Assembly (NCBI RefSeq): GCF_025515205.1 | Contig: NZ_JAOPFX010000001.1 | Coordinates: forward strand, 1,178,001-1,242,000 | From: Microbacterium fluvii | Lineage (GTDB): Bacteria; Actinomycetota; Actinomycetes; Actinomycetales; Microbacteriaceae | Direction: 5' to 3' | DNA length: 64,000 nt | Shown: piece after piece, positions 18,369-26,816 of the stretch | How the letters are laid out: every line of letters starts with the position of its first letter | Numbering within the stretch: position 1 is the stretch's first letter | Made by a program: the position numbers and the translations under genes | The notes under the pieces: model-generated | Database searches by the model: none | Seen by the model: only the letters and a program-made list of their open reading frames with translations | What the model was told of the DNA's origin: nothing

Positions 18369-20345
18369 ATGACGATGCGGCGCGTGGCGCGCGTGCTCAT
18401 CGACTCGCCGCTGCCGCAGCTCGACCGTATCTTCGACTACGCGATCCCCGATGAGCTGGCGGCGGATGCCGCGCCCGGTGTGCGGGTGAAGGTTCCGCTG
18501 CGCAGCGCCGGGCGCATGATCGACGGCTACCTCGTCGAGATCGTCGACCTCGACACGGCGGACCGCCCGCTGTCCGAGCTCGACGCCGTCGTCTCACCGG
18601 TGCCGGTGCTGACCCCCGAACTGTATGCGCTGGCACGTCGCGCAGCCGATCGGGCAGCGGGGTCGGCATCCGACATCCTCCGCGTCGCCATCCCGCGGCG
18701 CATGGTGCGCGCAGAGAAGGCGTGGCTGGCCGCCGGTGCGCGCGAGATCGCGCAGGTGGGTGCCGAGGCGGCGCAGTGGGCGCAGCGCGTGCTCTCCGCC
18801 TTCCCCGGACTCGCCGAGGCCGTCTCGGCGGGCGAGCGGGTCGCCGTCGACGCGCCGGCGCACCCCGTGCAGCCGGCGCCGGGGCTCGACGTCGGCGCGT
18901 GGGCCGAGCTGCTGTCGGCCGCCGCCGTGCAGACCCTCGCCGCCGGCCGCAGCGCCGTGCTGGTGGTGCCCGACCACCGCGACCAGGCTCAGCTCGAGGC
19001 GATGCTCGAGGTGCACGCTCCCGACCGCGCCGTCGTACGGGTCGATGCGCGCCAGAGCGCGCCGGAGCGCTACGCCGCGTATCTGAGGATCCTCGACGGC
19101 ACCCCCTGCATCGTCGTCGGCAACCGCTCCGCCGTCTATGCACCCGTGCACGCGCCGGGTCTCGTGGCGCTGTGGGATGACGGGGATCCGCTGCTGTCCG
19201 AGCCGCTGAGTCCCGGGGTGCACGCGCGCGACGCGGCACTGCTGCGGCAGGAGCTCGAGCACTCGGCGCTCGTGTTCGCCGGCCACACCCGCACCACCGA
19301 CGTCGAGCGACTGGTCGGCATCGGCTGGGTCCGCAGCATTCTCGCCGCTCGTCGCACGAGCCCCCGCATCGTGCTGAGCGCGACGCGCGAGGGCGAGTCG
19401 CGCGGCGCCCGTGTGCCGTCGGCCGCCTTCGCCGCCGCGCGCGAGGCGCTGCACGAGGGGCCCGTGCTGGTGCAGGTCTCTCGGCCCGGCTTCGCCCCCG
19501 TGCTCGTGTGCGGCGACTGCCGTCGCCCCGCCCGGTGCGCCCACTGCGCCGGGCCGCTGCGCGCGCGGCGCAGGGGAGCGGTGCCCGAGTGCGCGTGGTG
19601 CGGCCGCAGCGCGGCAGGGTGGCGCTGCCCGCACTGCGAGTCCGAGCGGTTCCGCATGGCCTCGTCGGGCAGCGAGCGCACCGCCGACGAGCTCGGCCGG
19701 GCGTTCCCCGGCGTGCGTGTGATCGTCGCCGACGGCGAGCACCCCGTCTCGCACGTCGATGCCCGCCCGTCGCTCGTGGTCGCGACCCGTGGCGCGGAGC
19801 CCATCGCGGCGGGCGGCTACCGCGCCGTGATCCTTCTCGACGGCGATCGGATGCTGCAGGCAGAGGATCTGCGCGTGGGCGAGTCGTGTCTGCGCTGGTG
19901 GTCGAATGCGGCCGCCCTGGCGCGGCCGGGCGCTCCCGTGCACCTGGTCGGCGTCGCGGGCCCTGTCGCCAGGGCGCTGGCCACCTGGACGCAGTCCGCC
20001 TATGCGCGGGCGGAGCTCGCCGAGCGCACTCCACTGCGGATGCCCCCCACCGTGCGCGTCGCGTCGCTGACCGGCGGCCGCCCAGCGGTGCAGCACGCGC
20101 TGACCGTTCTGCGCGAAGAGGTGCCGTCGCTCGATGACGAGGCCGTGCTCGGGCCGATGGCGGAGGGCGAGGGCGTGCGCGCACTCGTGCGCTTCGACTA
20201 CGCGAGCGGGCGCGCCGTGACCGAGAGCCTGCGGGCCGCCGTGGTCGCCGATGCCGTGCGTGCGCGCAAGGCGCCCAAGGGGCGACCGGCGGTGCCCCGC
20301 AATACACTCAGAGTGCGGGTCGACGTGCCCGATCTCGACCTGTGA
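18369..20345 (+). CDS. priA: Primosomal protein N' (PriA), helicase-deficient actinobacterial type
   Basis: A 658-residue PriA-like protein of the replication restart system. It has the N-terminal DNA-binding start (RVLIDSPLPQLDRIFDYAIP) and eight cysteines in CxxC pairs at about residues 381-424 that would bind two zinc ions. The Walker A GKT and DEAH motifs of PriA are missing; the matching places read LAAGRSAVLVVP and WDDGDP. Actinobacterial PriA proteins are known to lack these motifs, so the protein probably acts as a structural loader, not a helicase. The start ATG is 24 bases after metK. A possible promoter for fmt (TACACT, 20303-20308) lies inside the 3' end. Confidence 0.92.
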   Translation: MTMRRVARVLIDSPLPQLDRIFDYAIPDELAADAAPGVRVKVPLRSAGRMIDGYLVEIVDLDTADRPLSELDAVVSPVPVLTPELYALARRAADRAAGSASDILRVAIPRRMVRAEKAWLAAGAREIAQVGAEAAQWAQRVLSAFPGLAEAVSAGERVAVDAPAHPVQPAPGLDVGAWAELLSAAAVQTLAAGRSAVLVVPDHRDQAQLEAMLEVHAPDRAVVRVDARQSAPERYAAYLRILDGTPCIVVGNRSAVYAPVHAPGLVALWDDGDPLLSEPLSPGVHARDAALLRQELEHSALVFAGHTRTTDVERLVGIGWVRSILAARRTSPRIVLSATREGESRGARVPSAAFAAAREALHEGPVLVQVSRPGFAPVLVCGDCRRPARCAHCAGPLRARRRGAVPECAWCGRSAAGWRCPHCESERFRMASSGSERTADELGRAFPGVRVIVADGEHPVSHVDARPSLVVATRGAEPIAAGGYRAVILLDGDRMLQAEDLRVGESCLRWWSNAAALARPGAPVHLVGVAGPVARALATWTQSAYARAELAERTPLRMPPTVRVASLTGGRPAVQHALTVLREEVPSLDDEAVLGPMAEGEGVRALVRFDYASGRAVTESLRAAVVADAVRARKAPKGRPAVPRNTLRVRVDVPDLDL

Positions 20346-20353
20346 AGGAACCC

Positions 20354-21319
20354 ATGCGCCTCGTCTTCGCCGGCACTCCCGACGCCGCCGTGCCCTCGCT
20401 GCACGCCCTCGCAGCGAGCTCCCACGAGATCGTCGCCGTGGTCACCCGGCCCGACGCCCCCCTCGGGCGCAAGCGCGTGCTCACCCCCTCGCCCGTCGCG
20501 GCGGCGGCGGCGCAGCTGGGGCTCGAGGTCGTCAAGGCCGAGCGCCTCGACCCCGCAACGACCGAGGTCATCCGGGCCCTGCGTCCCGACCTCGGCGTCA
20601 TCGTCGCCTACGGCGGACTCGTGCGCGAGCCGCTGCTGTCGAACCCGTCGCACGGATGGGTCAACCTGCACTTCTCGAAGCTGCCGCAGTGGCGCGGAGC
20701 GGCGCCGGTGCAGCGCGCGATCATGGCGGGGGAGACCGAGCTCACGGCGAGCGTCTTCCAGCTGGTAGCCGCGCTCGACGCCGGCGACGTGTTCGCCGAG
20801 CGCACGCTCGCGATGCCCCAGGACGTCACCGCCGGCGATGCCCTCACCCTGCTCGCCGCCGACGGTGCGCATCTGCTGGTCGACGTCGTCGACGCCATCG
20901 CCGACGGCTCGGCGCAGGCGCGGCCGCAGACCGGCGAGGCGACCTACGCGCACAAGCTCTCCGACGACGACGGCCGCATCGACTGGCAGCAGCCGCGCGC
21001 GGGCGTGCTGGCGCGTTGGCGCGGAGTCACGCCCGAGCCAGGGGCGCACACGGTGCTCACCGGTGCGCGAGTCAAGCTGCTCGCGGTGCGCGCAGCATCC
21101 GCCGATGACGCCCCGCTCGCACCGGGCGAGATCGCGCTGCAGGAGCGGGAGCTGCGGGTCGGCACCCTCGACCATCCGGTCGTGCTCGAGCGGGTGCAGC
21201 CGGCCGGCAAGGGGGCGATGGCCGCAGCCGACTGGTGGCGCGGCCTGCGGGTCGAGACGGCGCGCTTCGACCCGGCGCCGGATGCCGCAGCCGCCGCGCA
21301 GAGCGGGGCGCAGGCATGA
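20354..21319 (+). CDS. fmt: Methionyl-tRNA formyltransferase
   Basis: A 321-residue enzyme that puts a formyl group from 10-formyl-tetrahydrofolate on initiator Met-tRNA. The N-terminal Rossmann-like part starts MRLVFAGTPDAAV, and the catalytic segment SKLPQWRGAAPVQRA is near residues 108-122, with the C-terminal OB-like tRNA-binding domain after about residue 210. I chose the ATG at 20354 because AAGGA lies 4-8 bases upstream and it gives the conserved start; the GTG at 20342 is in frame but adds four unsupported residues. It overlaps the rsmB-like gene by 4 bases. Confidence 0.96.
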   Translation: MRLVFAGTPDAAVPSLHALAASSHEIVAVVTRPDAPLGRKRVLTPSPVAAAAAQLGLEVVKAERLDPATTEVIRALRPDLGVIVAYGGLVREPLLSNPSHGWVNLHFSKLPQWRGAAPVQRAIMAGETELTASVFQLVAALDAGDVFAERTLAMPQDVTAGDALTLLAADGAHLLVDVVDAIADGSAQARPQTGEATYAHKLSDDDGRIDWQQPRAGVLARWRGVTPEPGAHTVLTGARVKLLAVRAASADDAPLAPGEIALQERELRVGTLDHPVVLERVQPAGKGAMAAADWWRGLRVETARFDPAPDAAAAAQSGAQA

Positions 21320-22686
21320 CCGCGGTCAGTCCCGCGCGCCAGGTCGCGTTCGAGACGATCCGTGCCGTGCACGAATCCGACGCCTACGCCAATCTGCTGC
21401 TGCCGCGCGCGATCGCCAGGGCCCAGCTGAGCACGGCCGATGCGGGTCTTGCCACCGAGTTGACCTATGGAACGCTGCGGCGCCAGGGCACGTACGACGC
21501 GGTCGTCGGCATCGCGGCAGAGCGCAGCATCCACGACATCGATCCACCCGTTCTCGACGCGCTGCGGCTGGGCGTGCACCAGCTGCTGTCGACCAGGGTC
21601 GCCTCGCACGCCGCCGTCAACGAGTCGGTCGAGCTCGCCCGCGGGGCGGGCGGACGCGCGGCCGCGGGGTTCGCCAATGCCGTGCTGCGCCGGGTGTCGC
21701 GCGAGAACCCCGGCGACTGGCTCGCACGCATCGAGCAGGGCGCGCGCTCCGACGACGAACGTCTGGGGCTGACGACCTCGCACCCCGTGTGGGTCGTGCG
21801 GGCGTTCCGCCGGGCTCTCGCCGCCGAGGGCAGGGCCGACGAGCTCGATGCGCTGCTGGCCGCCGACAACGCGTCGCCGCGGGTGACGATGACGGCGCTG
21901 CCCGGCCTCGCCGACGTGCCCGACGACGCTCAGCGCACGCCGTTCTCGCCGGTCGGGTTCCGCCTCGCCGGCGGCGATCCCGAGGGCATCATCACGGCGT
22001 CGGGCGGCACGCTGCGCGTGCAGGACGAAGGCTCCCAGCTCGCCGCCCTCGCGCTCGCCCGCGCCGTGCCGGTGGTGCCGGGGGAGCGCTGGCTCGACCT
22101 GTGTGCGGGGCCAGGCGGCAAGACCGCGATGCTCGCCGCCGAGGCGCTCGCCCACGGTGCGACCCTCGATGCCAACGAGGTCGCCCACGCTCGCGCAGGA
22201 CTCGTGCGGCAGGCGGTCGCCGGTGTTCCGCTGGCGGTCGAGGTGACCGAGCAGGACGGCCGCGAGCGCGCCGCGGAGGCCGCCGGCGAGTACGACCGGG
22301 TGCTCGTCGACGCGCCGTGCACGGGCCTCGGGGCGCTGCGCCGGCGCCCGGAGGCTCGATGGCGCAAGGCGCCGTCCGACGTCCCCGACCTCGCCGCTCT
22401 GCAGGGCGAGCTGCTGAGAGCCGCCGTGACCGCGATCAAGCCGGGCGGCATCGTGGCCTATGTCACGTGCTCGCCGCATCTGGCCGAGACCACGACCGTC
22501 GTGGCCGAGCTCCGTCGCGAACTCGGCGATGCGATCGAGGAGCTCGACGCCCGCGCCGTCGTGCGCGCCGTCTCGCATGCCGAGCCCGACCTGCCGCCGC
22601 AGGCCGACGGGTCGGGGCGCGCACAGCTGTGGCCGCATCGGCACAACACCGACGCCATGTCGATCTCGCTGCTGCGCAAGCGCTGA
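21316..22686 (+). CDS. rsmB: 16S rRNA (cytosine-C5) methyltransferase, RsmB/NOL1 family
   Basis: A 456-residue methyltransferase. The N-terminal 140 residues are a NusB-like RNA-binding fold (starting ARQVAFETIRAVHESDAYAN), followed by a SAM-binding domain with LCAGPGGKTAML near residue 266. The two family cysteines are Cys335 in DAPCTGLG (motif IV, product release) and Cys385 in VTCSPH (motif VI, nucleophile). It probably methylates C967 of 16S rRNA, as RsmB does. It overlaps fmt by 4 bases, the widespread fmt-rsmB arrangement. The 500 bases after it contain no gene, only repeats. Confidence 0.93.
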   Translation: MTAVSPARQVAFETIRAVHESDAYANLLLPRAIARAQLSTADAGLATELTYGTLRRQGTYDAVVGIAAERSIHDIDPPVLDALRLGVHQLLSTRVASHAAVNESVELARGAGGRAAAGFANAVLRRVSRENPGDWLARIEQGARSDDERLGLTTSHPVWVVRAFRRALAAEGRADELDALLAADNASPRVTMTALPGLADVPDDAQRTPFSPVGFRLAGGDPEGIITASGGTLRVQDEGSQLAALALARAVPVVPGERWLDLCAGPGGKTAMLAAEALAHGATLDANEVAHARAGLVRQAVAGVPLAVEVTEQDGRERAAEAAGEYDRVLVDAPCTGLGALRRRPEARWRKAPSDVPDLAALQGELLRAAVTAIKPGGIVAYVTCSPHLAETTTVVAELRRELGDAIEELDARAVVRAVSHAEPDLPPQADGSGRAQLWPHRHNTDAMSISLLRKR

Positions 22687-22741
22687 TACGCTCCGCGCGC
22701 CGGTCGCGCCGGCCCTCTGCGACGCAGCCTGCCCGACCGGT

Positions 22742-22761
22742 GGTCGCACTTTAGTGTTACC
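22742..22761. other. Degenerate 20-bp palindrome at left edge of repeat array
   Basis: GGTCGCACTTTAGTGTTACC is an imperfect palindrome. It is a variant of the perfect palindrome at 23079-23098 (15 of 20 or more positions agree by eye). It stands 16 bases before the first 63-bp repeat unit, so the two palindromes bracket the array. Function unknown. Confidence 0.7.
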
Positions 22762-22777
22762 GCGGTGCCGGGTTGCC

Positions 22778-23078
22778 GCAGGTTGTGCGACCGGAGGGGC
22801 GGATGGTGTGCAGAAGGTGCGGGTGCGGCATCCGTAGGTCGCAGGTTGTGCGACCGGTGGGGTGTGCGGTGCGCAGAAGGTGCGGATGCGGCAACCCGAA
22901 CGCGCGGATTGTGCGACTGGCCGGGGAGCCGGTGCGGCTCCGGCATCCCCGTGCCCGCAGGTTGTGCGACCAGTCGGAGTGCCGCTGCGCAGAAGATGCG
23001 GATGCAGCATCCGAACCCCGCAGGTTGTGCGACCGCGTGGCGCCCCGGGGTACAGAACCTGAGGATGCGGCCGGTCTG
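22778..23078. repeat. Array of five 63-bp tandem repeat units
   Basis: Units begin at 22778, 22841, 22904, 22957 and 23020, so spacing is 63, 63, 53 and 63. Each opens with GCAGGTTGTGCGACC (third unit GCGGATTGTGCGACT). Most then carry CAGAAGGTGCGGATGC and GCATCC about 33-55 bases in, where GGATGC-n-GCATCC is itself a palindrome. The opening GTGCGACC is the reverse complement of GGTCGCAC, the half-site of the left flanking palindrome. The third unit is shortened and the fifth is diverged. Because 63 is a multiple of three, all frames look periodic, but no start signal or codon bias supports coding. It is not a CRISPR: the whole unit is conserved. Confidence 0.85.
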
Positions 23079-23098
23079 GGTCACACTATAGTGTGACC
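23079..23098. other. Perfect 20-bp palindrome at right edge of repeat array
   Basis: GGTCACACTATAGTGTGACC is a perfect 20-bp inverted repeat. In so GC-rich a region the AT-containing centre ACTATAGT stands out. It could bind a dimeric protein or form the end of a repetitive element; the degenerate copy at 22742-22761 suggests both edges of the array carried it. Confidence 0.85.
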
Positions 23099-23116
23099 AA
23101 CCCGGTCGCCTGGCGG

Positions 23117-23170
23117 CCCCGAGCCCCGACCCCCGAGCCCCGGACCCCCGACCCCGCACCCCACCCCCCG
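23117..23170. repeat. C-rich low-complexity tract upstream of rpe
   Basis: About 54 bases made of runs of four to six C separated by GAG, GA, GGA or GCA. The minus strand therefore has more than six runs of four or more G, a pattern able to form G-quadruplexes. The tract ends 5 bases before the -10-like box of rpe and replaces any -35 element. Confidence 0.75.
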
Positions 23171-23174
23171 CAGC

Positions 23175-23180
23175 GATAAT
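23175..23180 (+). promoter_or_regulatory. -10 box of leaderless rpe promoter
   Basis: GATAAT lies exactly 6 bases before the GTG start of rpe, so transcription would begin at the start codon. No ribosome binding site is present. Confidence 0.6.
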
Positions 23181-23186
23181 GAGACG

Positions 23187-23855
23187 GTGACCGACAGCAT
23201 CCGGATCAACCCGAGCATCCTGGCCGCCGATTTCGTCAACATGCAGCGCGACCTCGCGCGCATCGCCGCCGCCGACTTCGTGCACGTCGACGTCATGGAC
23301 AACCACTTCGTGCCGAATCTCACCTTCGGCCCGCAGATGGTCGAGCGCATCCAGGCGACCAGCCCCGTTCCGCTCGATGTGCACCTCATGATCGACGACC
23401 CCGACCGCTGGGCCCCCGGCTATGCCGAGCTCGGCGCCGCGAGCGTCACGTTCCACCTCGAGGCCGCCCACGAGCCGGTCGTCCTCGCCAGGCGGCTGCG
23501 GCAGATCGGCGCCAGAGCAGGCGTCGCCGTCAAGCCCGCGACCCCCGTCGAGCAGCTGTTCGATGTGCTCGACGAGTTCGACCAGATCCTCGTGATGACC
23601 GTCGAGCCCGGCTTCGGCGGTCAGGGATTCATGGCCGAGCAGCTGCCGAAGCTGCGGCGCCTCGCCGACGAAGCCCGCCGCCGGGGGAGCGCGGTCTGGC
23701 TGCAGGTCGACGGCGGCATCGCCGAGTCGACGATCGCGCGCGCGGCAGAAGCGGGAGCCGACACGTTCGTCGCGGGCTCAGCCGTGTTCGGCGCTCATGA
23801 TCCGGATGCCGCCATCGCCGGTCTCCGACTCGCGGCGGCGCAGCACTCCCACTGA
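23187..23855 (+). CDS. rpe: Ribulose-phosphate 3-epimerase
   Basis: A 222-residue TIM-barrel enzyme that interconverts ribulose 5-phosphate and xylulose 5-phosphate in the pentose phosphate pathway. Family motifs are HVDVMDNHFVPN near residues 33-44, HLMIDDP near 66, MTVEPGFGGQGF near 138-149 and VDGGI near 176, covering the metal-binding histidines and catalytic aspartates. The length is standard. The GTG start has no ribosome binding site but has a -10 box 6 bases upstream. hisE follows after 16 bases with its own -10-like box, so rpe may be transcribed alone or with the his genes; it supplies the ribose-5-phosphate pool used for PRPP. Confidence 0.96.
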   Translation: MTDSIRINPSILAADFVNMQRDLARIAAADFVHVDVMDNHFVPNLTFGPQMVERIQATSPVPLDVHLMIDDPDRWAPGYAELGAASVTFHLEAAHEPVVLARRLRQIGARAGVAVKPATPVEQLFDVLDEFDQILVMTVEPGFGGQGFMAEQLPKLRRLADEARRRGSAVWLQVDGGIAESTIARAAEAGADTFVAGSAVFGAHDPDAAIAGLRLAAAQHSH

Positions 23856-23859
23856 CCGG

Positions 23860-23865
23860 TAGCCT
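23860..23865 (+). promoter_or_regulatory. -10 box of leaderless hisE promoter
   Basis: TAGCCT lies exactly 6 bases before the GTG start of hisE (gap GTCAGG). It matches the TAnnnT pattern seen at many leaderless starts in this window. Confidence 0.5.
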
Positions 23866-23871
23866 GTCAGG

Positions 23872-24135
23872 GTGAAGACGTTCGACGCCCTGTTCGCCGA
23901 GCTCGCCGCCAAGGCGGTCGAGCGCCCCGAGGGATCGGGCACCGTCGCGGAGCTCGACGCCGGCGTGCACGCGATCGGCAAGAAGATCGTCGAAGAGGCC
24001 GCCGAGGTGTGGATGGCCGCCGAGTACCAGTCCGATGCGGAGACGGCCGAGGAGATCTCGCAGCTGCTCTACCACCTGCAGGTGCTGATGCTCGCCAAGG
24101 GACTGACCCCCGAGGACGTCTACCGACATCTGTGA
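23872..24135 (+). CDS. hisE: Phosphoribosyl-ATP pyrophosphatase
   Basis: An 87-residue single-domain HisE of the all-alpha MazG-like fold. It removes pyrophosphate from phosphoribosyl-ATP, the second step of histidine synthesis. The metal-binding acidic pattern [14 protein letters not shown] near residues 43-56 and the following acidic run ([15 protein letters not shown]) are family marks. In some bacteria HisE is fused to HisI; here hisI is a separate gene at 25795. It starts at a GTG with a -10-like box 6 bases upstream. hisG follows after 41 bases. Confidence 0.95.
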   Translation: MKTFDALFAELAAKAVERPEGSGTVAELDAGVHAIGKKIVEEAAEVWMAAEYQSDAETAEEISQLLYHLQVLMLAKGLTPEDVYRHL

Positions 24136-24176
24136 GCGCGCCCCTCCGCCCGCCCACGAACCGAAAGCCCTCACCC

Positions 24177-25019
24177 ATGCTGCGAATCGCCGTGCCGAAC
24201 AAGGGCTCGCTCGCCGAGACCTCCTTCGAACTGCTCGCCGAGGCCGGATACACCGGCCGCCGCGACCCCAAAGACCTGCACGTGATCGACCCGGTCAACG
24301 ACGTCGAGTTCTTCTACCTGCGTCCCAAAGACATCGCCACCTACGTCGGCTCCGGCGCCCTCGATGTGGGCATCACCGGCCGCGATCTGCTGCTGGACGC
24401 GCGGATGCCGGGTGCCCGCGAGATCGAGGCCCTCGGGTTCGGCGGCTCGACCTTCCGCTTCGCGGGCCCTCCCGGCCGGTACTCCGAGCTGGGCGAGCTC
24501 GAGGGGCTGCGCGTCGCGACCGCCTACCCGGGCCTGGTCGACGCGTTCCTCGACGAGCAGGGCGTCGCCGTCGACCTCGTGCCGCTCGACGGCGCGGTCG
24601 AGTCGGCCGTGCAGCTGGGTGTCGCCGACGCGGTCGCCGACGTGGTCTCCACCGGAACGACGCTGCGCCAGGCGGGCCTGGAGATCTTCGGCCCCGTGCT
24701 GCTGGAGTCGGAGGCGGTGCTCATCACCGGCCCCCGTGAGGCCGACGGCACCGAGACGCTGCTGCGGCGCCTGCGCGGCGTCATGGTCGCGCGCCGCTAC
24801 GTGCTCGTCGACTACGACCTGCCGGTCGCCCTCGTCGAGCAGGCCGTCGCGATCGCGCCCGGAATCGAGTCGCCCACCATCTCGCCGCTGCGCGACCCGG
24901 AGTGGGTCGCGGTGCGCGTCATGACCCCTCGGAAGGGCGTCAACAACGTCATGGACGAGCTGTACGCCATCGGCGCCCGGGCGATCCTGGTCAGCGCCAT
25001 CCACAACGCGAGGCTGTGA
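24177..25019 (+). CDS. hisG: ATP phosphoribosyltransferase (long form)
   Basis: A 280-residue HisG that joins ATP and PRPP, the first and feedback-controlled step of histidine synthesis. The start [20 protein letters not shown] and the PRPP-binding region [16 protein letters not shown] near residues 147-162 are typical. The C-terminal 75 residues form the regulatory domain of the long, hexameric form that is inhibited by histidine, so no HisZ partner is needed. I chose the ATG at 24177 as the conserved start; the open frame upstream overlaps hisE. It shares one base with hisF (TGATG). Confidence 0.96.
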   Translation: MLRIAVPNKGSLAETSFELLAEAGYTGRRDPKDLHVIDPVNDVEFFYLRPKDIATYVGSGALDVGITGRDLLLDARMPGAREIEALGFGGSTFRFAGPPGRYSELGELEGLRVATAYPGLVDAFLDEQGVAVDLVPLDGAVESAVQLGVADAVADVVSTGTTLRQAGLEIFGPVLLESEAVLITGPREADGTETLLRRLRGVMVARRYVLVDYDLPVALVEQAVAIAPGIESPTISPLRDPEWVAVRVMTPRKGVNNVMDELYAIGARAILVSAIHNARL

Positions 25020-25798
25020 TGAGTCTCGTCTGCCGGGTGATCCCGTGCCTCGACGTCGCCGCCGGGCGGGTCGTGAAGGGCGTGAACTTCGAGAACCTGC
25101 GAGATATGGGCGACCCCGTCGAGCTCGCAGCGGAGTACTTCCGCCAGGGCGCCGACGAGATCACCTTCCTAGATGTCACCGCGACCGTCGACGAGCGGGC
25201 CACCACCTACGACGTGGTCCGCCGCACGGCGGAGGAGGTCTTCATCCCTCTCACCGTCGGCGGCGGAGTGCGCACGGCCGACGACGTCGCGCGGCTGCTG
25301 GGCGTGGGCGCCGACAAGATCGGCGTGAACTCCGCCGCGATCGCCAGGCCCGCCCTCGTCGACGAGATCGCCGACCGGTTCGGCGCGCAGGTGCTCGTGC
25401 TCTCGCTCGACGTCAAGCGGGCCGCCCCCGGCACCGACGAGCGCTACCCGTCGGGTTTCGTCGTCACGACCCACGGCGGCCGCACCGAGACCGACCTCGA
25501 CGCACTCGCGTGGGCGCAGGAGGCGATCGACCGCGGGGCGGGGGAGCTGCTGGTCAACTCCATCGACGCCGACGGCACGAAAGAGGGCTTCGACCTCGAA
25601 CTCGTCGGGCTCATGCGCGAGATCTCGTCGGTGCCGGTGATCGCCTCCGGTGGCGCGGGCGCCGCGGCCGACTTCGCCCCCGCGATCCACGCGGGAGCCG
25701 ACGCGGTGCTGGCCGCATCCGTCTTCCACTCCGGCCAGCTGACCATCGGTGAGGTGAAGGCCGCCATGAGTGCGGCCGGGATCGAGGTGCGCGCATGA
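25019..25798 (+). CDS. hisF: Imidazole glycerol phosphate synthase, cyclase subunit
   Basis: A 259-residue TIM-barrel cyclase that, with the glutaminase HisH, makes imidazole glycerol phosphate and AICAR. The catalytic aspartates lie in [17 protein letters not shown] near residues 8-24 (Asp11) and [14 protein letters not shown] near 170-183. The length is standard. It overlaps hisG by one base and hisI by four. hisH, hisA and hisB are not in this window, so the histidine genes are split between at least two loci. Confidence 0.96.
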   Translation: MSLVCRVIPCLDVAAGRVVKGVNFENLRDMGDPVELAAEYFRQGADEITFLDVTATVDERATTYDVVRRTAEEVFIPLTVGGGVRTADDVARLLGVGADKIGVNSAAIARPALVDEIADRFGAQVLVLSLDVKRAAPGTDERYPSGFVVTTHGGRTETDLDALAWAQEAIDRGAGELLVNSIDADGTKEGFDLELVGLMREISSVPVIASGGAGAAADFAPAIHAGADAVLAASVFHSGQLTIGEVKAAMSAAGIEVRA

Positions 25799-26169
25799 CC
25801 GCATCCGTCGACGACCGCATCGCGCGCGTCGCGTTCAACGAGCAGGGGCTGGTCGCCGCCGTCGTCCAGCAGTGGGACACCCGTGAGGTGCTCATGCTCG
25901 GGTGGATGGATGCCGAGGCCCTCCGGCGCACGCTCACCACCGGCCGCGTCACGTTCTGGTCGCGCTCCCGTCAGGAGTACTGGCGCAAGGGCGACACGTC
26001 GGGCCACGCCCAGTTCGTGCGGTCGGCCAGGCTCGACTGCGACGGCGACACGGTGCTCGTGGAGGTGGAGCAGGTGGGGGTCGCGTGCCACACCGGCACG
26101 CGCACGTGCTTCGACGCCGACGATCTGGCGCCGCTCGTGACCGATCTGCAGCCGGGACGCACGGAATGA
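25795..26169 (+). CDS. hisI: Phosphoribosyl-AMP cyclohydrolase
   Basis: A 124-residue zinc enzyme that opens the adenine ring of phosphoribosyl-AMP, the third step of histidine synthesis. It has [14 protein letters not shown] near residues 32-45, [17 protein letters not shown] near 53-69, and the metal ligands in [12 protein letters not shown] and CHTGTRTCF near 99-107. It overlaps hisF by 4 bases and the Trp-associated membrane protein gene by 4 bases. In many relatives trpE stands directly after hisI; it does not here. Confidence 0.96.
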   Translation: MTASVDDRIARVAFNEQGLVAAVVQQWDTREVLMLGWMDAEALRRTLTTGRVTFWSRSRQEYWRKGDTSGHAQFVRSARLDCDGDTVLVEVEQVGVACHTGTRTCFDADDLAPLVTDLQPGRTE

Positions 26170-26771
26170 GAGCTCGCGCGCGCCTGCTGTCGGTGCTCGT
26201 GATGCTCGCCACCGGCGCCGTGGGGGTCATCTCGTCGACGCAGACGTGGCTCACCGTGGTGCTCGACGACGGTGCGCAGCACGAGCTCGCCGTCTCGGGT
26301 GCGGCGGCGCTGCCGGTGCTGGCGCCGCTGAGTCTGGCCGTGCTCGCCCTCGGCGGCGCACTGTCGATCGTGGGCAGGGTGCTGCGCTACGTCTTCGGCG
26401 CCCTCGCCGTCGTCATCGGCGTCGTGCTGTTCGCCCTCACCTGGCCGATCGCGATCGCGCACCCCGTCACGGCGGTCGCGAGCGTCGTCACCGAGGCGAC
26501 CGGCATCGCGGGCATCCAGGCGATCGCCGACCTCGTCGCCGACATCGCGGCGACGCCCTGGCCGGTCGTCTCGCTCGTCGCGTGGTGCGTGCTGATCGCC
26601 GCAGGAGTGTTCACGCTCGCGACCGCCCACACCTGGGCGGCCACCGGACGACGGTACGACACCGCCGCCGACCACTCGGCCGCCGCTCCGACGGCTGCCG
26701 CGGGGTCGCGCCCGCACGACGCCATCGACGACTGGGACGACCTGTCGCGCGGCGACGATCCCACGACCTGA
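26166..26771 (+). CDS. Trp biosynthesis-associated transmembrane protein
   Basis: A 201-residue protein with about four membrane helices (near residues 6-25, 44-64, 72-94 and 130-155) and a polar, acidic C-terminal tail ([11 protein letters not shown]). It matches in layout and position the actinobacterial family found between hisI/trpE and trpC, known only as a Trp-operon-associated membrane protein. Its role is unknown; a part in tryptophan or precursor transport has not been shown. It overlaps hisI by 4 bases, so it is translated with the histidine genes. A likely promoter for the following genes begins 8 bases after its stop. Confidence 0.8.
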   Translation: MRARARLLSVLVMLATGAVGVISSTQTWLTVVLDDGAQHELAVSGAAALPVLAPLSLAVLALGGALSIVGRVLRYVFGALAVVIGVVLFALTWPIAIAHPVTAVASVVTEATGIAGIQAIADLVADIAATPWPVVSLVAWCVLIAAGVFTLATAHTWAATGRRYDTAADHSAAAPTAAAGSRPHDAIDDWDDLSRGDDPTT

Positions 26772-26778
26772 CCCCCGC

Positions 26779-26784
26779 TAGACT
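26779..26784 (+). promoter_or_regulatory. Candidate -10 box upstream of HGxxPAAW-trpCBA
   Basis: TAGACT lies 32 bases before the ATG at 26817, with a strong GGAGGAG ribosome binding site (26806-26812) in between. It would give the trp genes a promoter separate from the his genes. Confidence 0.45.
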
Positions 26785-26816
26785 GGCGGAACCCGCGCAC
26801 ACCACGGAGGAGATCC

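Noticed and set aside
22778..23034. CRISPR-like repeat array
   Set aside because: The conserved part is not a 25-40 base repeat with unique spacers; the whole 63-bp unit is conserved. No cas gene is present in the window.
22765..23096. Periodic open frames across the 63-bp repeats in several frames on both strands
   Set aside because: The period is a multiple of three, so every frame without a stop looks like a 21-residue repeat protein. There is no ribosome binding site, no promoter spacing and no codon bias in favour of any frame.
26166..26816. Trp leader peptide or T-box control of the trp genes
   Set aside because: No short frame with Trp codons and no T-box-type leader is visible before trpC; the leader after the candidate -10 box is only about 30 bases.
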